A DNA stretch of 49,888 nt, from contig NZ_BOMN01000039.1 in assembly GCF_016862215.1 (NCBI RefSeq), forward strand, positions 1-49,888, read 5' to 3'. Position 1 is the first letter of the stretch. Each line of letters opens with the position of its first letter. This DNA comes from Winogradskya humida. GTDB lineage: Bacteria > Actinomycetota > Actinomycetes > Mycobacteriales > Micromonosporaceae. Shown one piece after another: positions 1 through 6,993 of this stretch. The notes beneath the pieces were generated by a model that did no database searches, had not been told where the DNA came from, and worked only from the letters and a program-made list of their open reading frames with translations. Made by a program: the position numbers and the translations under genes.

Positions 1-5
1 GACTC

Positions 6-49
6 CTCAGCTGGCCGGTTATTCCCGGTTGGCCAACTTTTTAGCTGAG
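6..49. terminator. imperfect inverted repeat with T run, possible terminator
   Basis: CTCAGCT (6-12) pairs with AGCTGAG (43-49), and TGGCC (12-16) can pair with GGCCA (31-35). On the plus strand the inner arm is followed by CTTTTT (37-42), as in an intrinsic terminator for a gene ending left of the window. The repeat also covers the stop codon of the minus-strand repeat protein. Pairing is imperfect, so this is tentative. Confidence 0.35.
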
Positions 50-3000
50 CGACTGGCCGGTAATCGCTGAGGTGAGGACCGTGGCGAGCCCGCCGCCCAT
101 CACCGCGGCAGCGAGGCCGACGCTGGCCGCTTTCCAGGACCCGCTAGCCCACCGCAGCCCGACCGCGACCAGCATGCTGAGCACGAGCGACAGCCCGAAC
201 TGCGGCGCCGCCTTCGCGATCGTGTCCAACGCGTGCGTCTGCTGGCCGCTGAGCAACAGCATGTAGAGGACGAAGAGCACGACCGGGACGCCGTACCAGC
301 CAACGGTGTAACCCACCGCCTTGAGCGGACCGCCGGTGTCCTCCTCGATCTCATCGTCCGGCTCGAGCAGATCGTTCTGCCGCGCCGAAGCCGACGTGAG
401 CGTACTCACAGGCCGCCGCTCGTACGACCCGGTCGGCGACGTCATGACCGCACCCCGAGGCGGCCACTCCGTATCCGGCGGATCCTGCCAGCTGGCCCCC
501 GTCCGCTGGATCACCTCGGTAGCACCCGCGGACGCCGAGTTCGCAGCCGGCACCTTCACCGACCCAGCAGCCCCGCCCTGCGACGGCGCCCGGAACGGCA
601 CAAAATTACTGGTACTGAACCGCCGCGACTCCCCATCAGCAAGATCACCGTCAGCCGCCAGTTCCCGACGCCAATCCGCCTGCCCACCGGCACCCGGGGC
701 GCGACCGCTCTGAGCCCGCTCCTCTTGCAGCCAGTTCGCCGTCCCGCTGGGGTCGGGGGCGCGGCCGTTCTGCGCGCGCTCCTCTTGCAGCCAGCCGGCC
801 GTCTCGCTGGGGTCGGGGGCGCGGCCGTTCTGCGCGCGCTCTTCTTGCAGCCAGGGTGCGGGGGCGCCTAGTTCGGGGCCACTCTGCTTACGGCCGTTCT
901 GTGCGCGTTCTTCGTCGAGCCAGGACGCAGGACCGGCCTGTTCGGGGGCACCTTGCGCCCGGCCGTTCTGGGCGCGTTCTTCCAGCAGCCACGAGGCCGT
1001 GTTGCCATCCTGCCGCGGACCGTTCTGCGCGCGCTCCTCCTGCAGCCACGCAGCGGGACGGACCTCGGTGACAGCATCGGAAGGCCGCGGCCCGCCCGTC
1101 TCGGCACGCAGTTGACTGAGCCAGTCCTCGGACTGGGCATCCGCCTGCACGGACGCCCGCCCCGCACCGGGCTTGGCCTGATCCCCGCCCATCTCACGAC
1201 GCCAGTCCTGCGCCGCCCCACGATCCTGCAGCGACCCTTCGTCCTGCTGCCGTCCCACGGGCGCGGCCGAAACAGGCCGATCCACCGCACCGGGCACAGG
1301 CGCCGCCGACACAGGCCGGTCGAAACCACCGGGCGCCGCCGAGACGGGCCGGTCGTAATCGCCGGGCGCGGCCGAGACAGGACGGTCGTCGTAGCTGCCG
1401 GGTGCTGCGGAAACGGGTGCATCGGCGGGGCCGCTGCGCGAGGTGCCCGGGCTGCTTAAAGCTCGGCCGGAACCGTCCGGAGCACCGTCGCGTTGCCGGC
1501 CCGGTCCTGCTTCGAGCTCGCGCGCGCGTCCCTGCAGAGGCCGCGTCGGCCCTTCGCCATCGCGTCGGTAGGCATCCTGGGAAATCGGTGCCTCGGGAGC
1601 CGAACCAAGCTGCAGCGGGGCATCGGCAGCCCGGCGCCGCCCACCCGTACGCCGGCCGCCTTCCGGTCCTTCGTCCGTGCCTTCGCTCGCCGGCGGGCCA
1701 CCGGGCGGGCTGTCAGGGGCACGGCGGCGTCGCCGAGGGCGGGGTTCGTCGCCTCGGTCGTCCTCGTCGTCTTCGTCGTCGTCAGCTTCGGCCCGGTGCC
1801 ACTGACCGGTGTCGCTGTCGCGGAGCCATACCTCGGTCTCGGGATCGCGATCCCAGGACGCGGTTTCGAGCTCCCGCTGCCAACTTGTGTCCGGCTCGCG
1901 CCTGCGGGCGTACTCTCGCTGGCTGTCCTTGCGGCCCGGCATCCCGACGCCGCGCTGCGCATCGAGACCACGACGAGGCTCGCGCTGGCTTTCCGGGCCA
2001 CGCGGTCGCGCGGGCCGGCGTTCGGGGGTACGCCCCTGGCCGTCGCGCTGCCAGGAACCGGTGTCCCCGGGACCTGGCACCTGGTCAGGTCGGCCGTCGC
2101 GCTGCCAGGAACCGGTGTCGCCGGGCGCGGGCCGCCCGTCACGCCGCAGCGATCCCGTGTCCCCGGGACCTGGCGCCTGGTCAGGCCGTCCGCTGTCCGC
2201 GGGCCGCGTCCGTCCGTCCCGCTGCCAGGACCCGGTGTCACCAGGCGCGGGCCGCCCATCACGCCGCAACGAACCGGTGTCACCAGGCGCGGGTCGTCCG
2301 TCACGCCGCAACGAACCGGTGTCGCTAGGCTCGGGACGTCCGTCACGCTGCCAGGAACCGGTGTCGCCGGGCGCCGGCCGTTCTTCGCGTTGCCAGGAGC
2401 CGGTGTCGCCGGGCGCGGGTCGTTCTTCGCGTTGCCATGAACCCGTGTCGCCGGGCGCGGGCCGTCCTTCGCGTTGCCAGGAACCGGTCTCGCCGGGCGC
2501 CGGGCGTCCCTCGCGCTGCCAAGAGCCCGTCTCACCAGGTGCAGGCCGGCCTTCGCGCTGCCAGGACCCGGTGTCCCCCGGCTCAGGTCGTCCGTTGCGC
2601 TGCCAGGAGCCGGTGTCGGACCGTCCGTCCTGCTGCCGGGAGTCGCCGTCGCGAGGACGGGGGCCGCCGGGGGCGGGTGGTTCGTCGCGTTGCCAGGAGC
2701 CGGATGCGGAGGGGGACGCGGATTCGATCTCCCGGCGCTGCCACGAACCCGAGGGTGAGCCGGACTCGATCTCGTACGGCCGGTCGGACCTGCCGCGCCG
2801 GCCGGTTTCGCCTCGCCCGTCGTTCGTGCCGGACTCGCGCTGCCAGGAACCGGTGTCCGTGCGGCTCTGCCGGTTGCCGGGCCTGCCGTCCTGCGGGAGC
2901 GAGATGATCCCCGTCTCGGTGGCGCTGTGTGCCCAGGGGTCGACTGCCGGTGCCGGTTCGGGGTCGCGCCGCCACGAACCGCTGTCGTTCCAGCCGTCGC

Positions 3001-4816
3001 GTGGCTCGGGACCGCGTGCCTGGTCGCCGCTGCGCCAGCTTCCGGTGGGCGGTTCCGACGACTGCCAGTTGTCAGTACGCCGGGGAGCGCCCCGAGATTC
3101 GTCCCCGCTACGCCAGCTGTCGGTGGTCGTGCTCGTTCGCCAGCTGTCGCTGGACGGTGGCAGGGGGGAGGGCGGCTGGGTGGCGTCGCGGCGCCAGCTG
3201 CCCGTGTCGGACATCGGGTCCTGGAACGCCGGCATGCTGCCCGTGTCGGTGTGACCGGCCCAGTTGTCGGCGTCGGAGCGCGTGGTCCAGCCCGTACCCC
3301 CGCCTGTCCGGGATCCTGGTTCCGGGGCCCGGCGGCGACCCACCTGGGGTGACCCGGCGGCCGATTCCCGGCGCCACTGCGCGCGGTCGTCCTCCCGGAC
3401 GAGGTGCCGGCCGTCCTCGGACCAGCTTGACCGGGGCGGCTCGGAGGTCGGTTGCCAGCTCGAGCGGGTGTCCCACGACGGCCGGTCCGAGCGGGTGTCC
3501 CACGACGGCATCGACGACGACGGCGATGCGGCCGACGGCATCGACGAGGAAGGCATGGAGGGCATCGAGGACGACGGCGACGCGGGCGGGGTCGAATACT
3601 GCTGCCACGAGGGCCGGTCGTCGGGTCGCTGCCAGCTCGGTGCCGCGTCGGCGGGGCGCGGCGGGGCCGACTGCTGCCAGCTCGGCGTGGGGTCCGACGG
3701 CGGTTGCTGCCAGCTGGGGGTCGGGTCGAGGGGTCGCTGCTGCCAGCTGGGCACGCTGTCGGCGGCACCCTGCTGCCAGCTGGGTGCGGCATCCGCGGGT
3801 CGCTGCCAGCTCGGCGGCGCGTCCGGGGGTCGCTGCTGTTGCCAGCTGGGGGTCGGGTCGGCGGCCTGCGGCCAACTCGAGGTGGGGCTGGGGGGTGATT
3901 GCCAGCTGGGGGTCGGGTCGACCGGGCGTTGCTGCCAGCTCGGCGTGGAGTCGCCGACCTGGCCCGGCAGTCGGTCGTTGGGCTGTTGCCAGCTCGGGGT
4001 TGCCTCGGCGGCCTGCGGCCAGCTCGAGGTGGGGCTCGGCGGTGACTGCCAGCTGGGGGTCGGGTCGACCGGTCGCTGCTGCCAGCTGGGGGTGCTGTCC
4101 GCGGCGGCCTGTCGCCAGCTCGGCGCGGCGTCGGCGGGCCGCTGCTGCCAGCTCGGGGTGTCAGCGGCCTGTTGCCAGCTCGGGATGTTCTGCTCGGCCG
4201 CGGAGTCGGGGGTGGGCCACGCGGTGCCTGAGATGGCCGGTAGGCGCGTGGGCGGCTCGCCAGGGGTCACACCCGGGGGCGGGACCGCTTCGTCCTCTGC
4301 GCCGCTCTGCCAGGCCTCAGTAGTGGTACGCCAGCCGTGCGAACCGGTGGACGATCGCCACTCGGTCGTCTGGCGCCACCGCGCTGACTCGGTGGTCGCG
4401 CGCCACTCGGCGGTGGACGTCCGCCAGCCGACGCCGTCTGCCGGAACCGGTGGACGGCCCGTTGCCGCGACGTCCGACCAGCGGCTGACCGTGCCGGAGC
4501 TGGAGCGCTCGACGGCCTGGTCCTCGTTCTGAGCCCACGCCTCCGCGCGAAGCGACCAGGCGATCGCCTCGGGGATCGGCTGCATGCTGCCTGTATCGGT
4601 CACCGAGCCGTTGCCCCAGATCGGCGCCCCTGGCTCGACATTCTTGGACGAATCAGGACTTTCCGGGCTGTCCGAGGGTGGCCAAGAGTCAGCGGCGCTC
4701 CTCTCGCGCGGCAGGCGGGCGCCGTAGTCCCACTCCCGTTGGTCCACCTGAAAAGCGTGACGTGCGTTGCCCGGTTCTGCAACGCCCTGGCGCGATCGCT
4801 TCGTCACCGGCAGCAC
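41..4816 (-). CDS. giant Trp-anchored repeat protein with C-terminal membrane helices
   Basis: A 1,591-residue protein I cannot assign to a family. It is almost entirely low-complexity repeats, each built around a tryptophan: PSWQQ-type units (about residues 205-410), DTGSWQRE/GRPAPG units with a 14-residue period (about 730-925), PVSAAP units (about 1130-1190) and WLQEERAQNGR units (about 1250-1370). Three hydrophobic segments follow at about 1500-1525, 1532-1555 and 1563-1585, so the C-terminus is probably a membrane anchor and the rest a disordered soluble domain. No signal peptide is visible. The start used is GTG at 4816. Its ribosome site is poor, so an internal start is possible. The gene is divergent from dnaB across 420 bp. 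The function is unknown; a scaffold or adaptor at the membrane is only a guess. Recombination between repeats should make its length variable between strains. Confidence 0.75.
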   Translation of the reverse strand: MLPVTKRSRQGVAEPGNARHAFQVDQREWDYGARLPRERSAADSWPPSDSPESPDSSKNVEPGAPIWGNGSVTDTGSMQPIPEAIAWSLRAEAWAQNEDQAVERSSSGTVSRWSDVAATGRPPVPADGVGWRTSTAEWRATTESARWRQTTEWRSSTGSHGWRTTTEAWQSGAEDEAVPPPGVTPGEPPTRLPAISGTAWPTPDSAAEQNIPSWQQAADTPSWQQRPADAAPSWRQAAADSTPSWQQRPVDPTPSWQSPPSPTSSWPQAAEATPSWQQPNDRLPGQVGDSTPSWQQRPVDPTPSWQSPPSPTSSWPQAADPTPSWQQQRPPDAPPSWQRPADAAPSWQQGAADSVPSWQQRPLDPTPSWQQPPSDPTPSWQQSAPPRPADAAPSWQRPDDRPSWQQYSTPPASPSSSMPSMPSSSMPSAASPSSSMPSWDTRSDRPSWDTRSSWQPTSEPPRSSWSEDGRHLVREDDRAQWRRESAAGSPQVGRRRAPEPGSRTGGGTGWTTRSDADNWAGHTDTGSMPAFQDPMSDTGSWRRDATQPPSPLPPSSDSWRTSTTTDSWRSGDESRGAPRRTDNWQSSEPPTGSWRSGDQARGPEPRDGWNDSGSWRRDPEPAPAVDPWAHSATETGIISLPQDGRPGNRQSRTDTGSWQRESGTNDGRGETGRRGRSDRPYEIESGSPSGSWQRREIESASPSASGSWQRDEPPAPGGPRPRDGDSRQQDGRSDTGSWQRNGRPEPGDTGSWQREGRPAPGETGSWQREGRPAPGETGSWQREGRPAPGDTGSWQREERPAPGDTGSWQREERPAPGDTGSWQRDGRPEPSDTGSLRRDGRPAPGDTGSLRRDGRPAPGDTGSWQRDGRTRPADSGRPDQAPGPGDTGSLRRDGRPAPGDTGSWQRDGRPDQVPGPGDTGSWQRDGQGRTPERRPARPRGPESQREPRRGLDAQRGVGMPGRKDSQREYARRREPDTSWQRELETASWDRDPETEVWLRDSDTGQWHRAEADDDEDDEDDRGDEPRPRRRRRAPDSPPGGPPASEGTDEGPEGGRRTGGRRRAADAPLQLGSAPEAPISQDAYRRDGEGPTRPLQGRARELEAGPGRQRDGAPDGSGRALSSPGTSRSGPADAPVSAAPGSYDDRPVSAAPGDYDRPVSAAPGGFDRPVSAAPVPGAVDRPVSAAPVGRQQDEGSLQDRGAAQDWRREMGGDQAKPGAGRASVQADAQSEDWLSQLRAETGGPRPSDAVTEVRPAAWLQEERAQNGPRQDGNTASWLLEERAQNGRAQGAPEQAGPASWLDEERAQNGRKQSGPELGAPAPWLQEERAQNGRAPDPSETAGWLQEERAQNGRAPDPSGTANWLQEERAQSGRAPGAGGQADWRRELAADGDLADGESRRFSTSNFVPFRAPSQGGAAGSVKVPAANSASAGATEVIQRTGASWQDPPDTEWPPRGAVMTSPTGSYERRPVSTLTSASARQNDLLEPDDEIEEDTGGPLKAVGYTVGWYGVPVVLFVLYMLLLSGQQTHALDTIAKAAPQFGLSLVLSMLVAVGLRWASGSWKAASVGLAAAVMGGGLATVLTSAITGQSLS
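717..1056. repeat. in-frame repeats encoding (W)LQEERAQNGR units
   Basis: Six or seven imperfect copies of a segment encoding W-L-x-E-E-R-A-Q-N-G-R, separated by variable P/A/G-rich spacers, lie in the C-terminal third of the repeat protein. Neighbouring units at about 717-850 are nearly identical at DNA level, which suggests recent duplication. Confidence 0.75.
2035..2625. repeat. 42-bp in-frame tandem array encoding DTGSWQR units
   Basis: More than a dozen units of about 42 bp encode a 14-residue repeat of the type PGDTGSWQREGRPA in the minus-strand protein. Variation is mostly Q/R, E/D and SW/SL substitution, plus two longer units carrying an extra GRPDQ segment. The period is a multiple of three, so copy-number change would keep the frame. 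Confidence 0.85.
3600..4195. repeat. in-frame repeats encoding TPSWQQ units
   Basis: About fifteen imperfect units encode (D/A)(P/S)(T/A)PSWQQ with proline-rich spacers. A longer block, including QQRPVDPTPSWQS and PPSPTSSWPQAA, occurs twice almost unchanged (about 3860-3950 and 4010-4090), which indicates a segmental duplication inside the array. Confidence 0.8.
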
Positions 4817-5236
4817 CTTTTTGTTTTCTCCACATGCTGGGGACGACGAATATGCAGCTCACGGCGGTGCAGACCACCACGGCCCACGGAGTTTTACACA
4901 GGCTGTGCACAGGGCCGCGCACAGGCACAGCGACGTTGTCCACAGGTTGTCCCGAGCGCCGTCCACCGCAGCGTTTGGGTCGATGACGTGCGGGTTCGTA
5001 TGGTTACCGGCGCTGGATCGCGCCCACCGGCCGGTCCGCACGGGTCAAACCGGCCCATGTGCCTGATCCGCCGGGAAGGCGGCAATTCGTGTCCTGGATC
5101 ACTCGGTCGGGCGCGCCCTCACCCGAAAGTGTCGTACCAGAGGTGTTTGATCTACTCGGGTCACTGGCGTTCGCGTCAGGTTCCACCCGGACGGGATGTT
5201 CATCCGGCCCGGCGTTCACAGGAAGGGGAGGTCGGA
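4817..5236. other. divergent intergenic region between the repeat protein and dnaB
   Basis: This 420-bp gap must hold the promoters for two divergent genes. I see no convincing -35/-10 pair. Its left half has a group of DnaA-box-like sequences (listed separately). A small hairpin CCGCC-GGGAA-GGCGG lies near 5070-5084, enclosed by GATCC/GGATC arms. A strong Shine-Dalgarno GGAAGGGGAGG (5221-5231) precedes dnaB. I see no gene here. Confidence 0.5.
4892..4944 (+). promoter_or_regulatory. possible DnaA-box cluster upstream of dnaB
   Basis: TTGTCCACA (4936-4944) matches the DnaA box consensus used by high-GC actinobacteria. Within the preceding 45 bp are TTTTACACA (4892-4900) and the palindrome TGTGCACA (4904-4911), both resembling degenerate boxes. 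The setting, a divergent promoter region ahead of the replicative helicase gene, makes DnaA control plausible. Only one site is a perfect match. Confidence 0.4.
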
Positions 5237-6652
5237 GTGTCCATCACCGATGACGCACGACCGGAGGCCCGTCCGCAGTCCTCGGGGCGCCCCTCCGGCC
5301 CCCCGCCGTCCAGCGAAGGCGCCTTCGACAAGACCCCGCCCCAGGACATCGCCGCCGAGCAGAGCGTCCTGGGCGGCATGCTGCTCTCCAAGGACGCCAT
5401 CGCCGACGTCGTCGAGATGCTCAAGGTCGCGGACTTCTACCGGCCGGTGCACGCGACGATCTTCGACATCATTCTCGGACTGTACGGTCGCGGCGAACCC
5501 GCCGACGGCGTCACCGTGGCGGCCGCGCTGGCCGACTCCGGCGATCTGCAGCGCATCGGCGGGGTGCCGTACCTGCACACCCTGATGGAAAGCGTCCCGA
5601 CAGCCGCCAACGCCTCGTACTACGCCCGCATCGTCGCGGACCGCGCGATCCTGCGCCGCGTGGTTGAGGCCGGCACCAGGATCGTGCAGCTGGGCTACGG
5701 CTCCGGCGGTCACGAGGGCCGCGACGTCGACGACATCGTCGACCTGGCCCAGCAGGCCATCTACGACGTGACCGAGAAGCGCGTCAACGAGGACTTCGCG
5801 GCCCTCGGCGACATGCTGCAACCCACCCTCGACGAAATCGAGGCGATCGGTGCCGCCGGCGGTGGCATGGCCGGCGTCCCCACCGGCTTCGCCGACCTGG
5901 ACCGCCTGCTCAACGGTCTGCACGCGGGCCAGCTGATCATCGTCGCCGGCCGCCCCGGCCTCGGCAAGTCAACGGTCAGCATGGACTTCGCCCGCAACGC
6001 CGCCATCCGCAGCAACTGCGCCGCGGCCATCTTCTCCCTCGAAATGAGCAAGATCGAGATGGTGATGCGCCTCCTCTCCGCGGAGGCCCGCGTCCCGCTG
6101 CACTCCCTGCGCTCAGGCCAGCTCTCCGACGACGACTGGACCAAACTCGCCCGCCGGATGGGCGAGATCAGCGAAGCCCCGATCTTCGTCGACGACACCC
6201 CCAACATGAACCTCATGGAGATCCGAGCCAAGGCCCGCCGCCTCAAGCAGCGCCACAACCTCAAACTCCTGGTGATCGACTACCTCCAGCTGATGAGCTC
6301 CCCGAAGAAAACGGAAAGCCGCCAGCAGGAGGTCTCCGAGCTCTCCCGAGGCCTCAAGCTCCTCGCCAAAGAGATCGAATGCCCGGTCATCGCCGTCAGC
6401 CAGCTGAACCGAGGCCCGGAACAGCGGACCGACAAACGCCCCCAACTCTCCGACCTCCGAGAATCCGGCTCCATCGAACAGGACGCCGACGTAGTCCTCC
6501 TCCTCCACCGGGACGACTACTACGACAAGGAATCCCCCCGAGCCGGCGAAGCCGACTTCATCGTCGCCAAACACCGAAACGGCCCCACCGACACAGTCAC
6601 CGTGGCCGCCCAACTCCACCTCTCCCGCTTCGTGGACATGGCCATCGTCTAA
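5237..6652 (+). CDS. dnaB: replicative DNA helicase DnaB
   Basis: This is the hexameric helicase that unwinds DNA ahead of the replisome and binds primase. The GTG at 5237 is chosen because GGAAGGGGAGG lies just upstream and the DnaB N-terminal domain (DIAAEQSVLGGML) begins about 35 residues later; the open frame reaches back to 4739 but the extra part has no DnaB character. The product is 471 aa. Walker A GRPGLGKST is near residues 238-246, followed by SLEMSK, Walker B LLVIDYLQLM, and the SQLNRG and DLRESGSIEQDAD signatures. There is no intein. The stop TAA (6650-6652) overlaps the stop of the convergent small gene (6649-6651). Confidence 0.97.
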   Translation: MSITDDARPEARPQSSGRPSGPPPSSEGAFDKTPPQDIAAEQSVLGGMLLSKDAIADVVEMLKVADFYRPVHATIFDIILGLYGRGEPADGVTVAAALADSGDLQRIGGVPYLHTLMESVPTAANASYYARIVADRAILRRVVEAGTRIVQLGYGSGGHEGRDVDDIVDLAQQAIYDVTEKRVNEDFAALGDMLQPTLDEIEAIGAAGGGMAGVPTGFADLDRLLNGLHAGQLIIVAGRPGLGKSTVSMDFARNAAIRSNCAAAIFSLEMSKIEMVMRLLSAEARVPLHSLRSGQLSDDDWTKLARRMGEISEAPIFVDDTPNMNLMEIRAKARRLKQRHNLKLLVIDYLQLMSSPKKTESRQQEVSELSRGLKLLAKEIECPVIAVSQLNRGPEQRTDKRPQLSDLRESGSIEQDADVVLLLHRDDYYDKESPRAGEADFIVAKHRNGPTDTVTVAAQLHLSRFVDMAIV

Positions 6653-6993
6653 CCCCCACCCCCACGAGGCGGCCCATAGTCCCAACCCATCCGTTTTCCC
6701 TCCTCGCACATCGCTTGGAGGGTCTCCTCGCTGGGTAGCTCCGTCTCCAACACGTCGTGGGCGATTCGTCCGGCCGTTGTGCGGTCGAGCGACTGCGTTC
6801 TCTCCCGGTACTGGTCGTCGAAGAGGAACCGGACGGCCAGGGCCGGGGCGTAGATCCACGCTTTACGTGGGACGCTCCACAGGATCGCCTCAAGCGGGCC
6901 GGTCACCTGTACGCGGTGGACCACGATGCTCGTTATCAGGCCCGACTCGTCCGACTTCAGGATCGTGCGGTAGCTGAATGCCGGCTCGGTCAT
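6649..6993 (-). CDS. possible immunity protein for the adjacent toxin
   Basis: A 114-residue protein (MTEPAFSYRTILKS...) of no family I recognise. Its position at the 3' end of the toxin gene on the same strand is where cognate immunity genes of polymorphic toxins usually lie, so immunity is inferred from context only. The ATG at 6993 is the first ATG of the frame; a TTG at 7020 would add nine residues. The gene begins inside the toxin frame, overlapping it by 104 bp, which is unusually long. The start sits in a TGATG string whose TGA belongs to the third frame. The stop TAG overlaps the dnaB stop tail to tail. The sequence looks soluble, with no membrane segment and a Gly-rich end. Confidence 0.6.
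   Translation of the reverse strand: MTEPAFSYRTILKSDESGLITSIVVHRVQVTGPLEAILWSVPRKAWIYAPALAVRFLFDDQYRERTQSLDRTTAGRIAHDVLETELPSEETLQAMCEEGKRMGWDYGPPRGGGG

Noticed and set aside
2035..2625. CRISPR array
   Set aside because: Units are contiguous in-frame coding repeats with no unique spacers of constant length and no cas genes.
1456..3792. Long open frames opposite or out of phase with the repeat protein (also 1809-3254 plus)
   Set aside because: Shadow frames created by the repeats; residue composition (R, P, A, G only) is meaningless and no family motif is seen.
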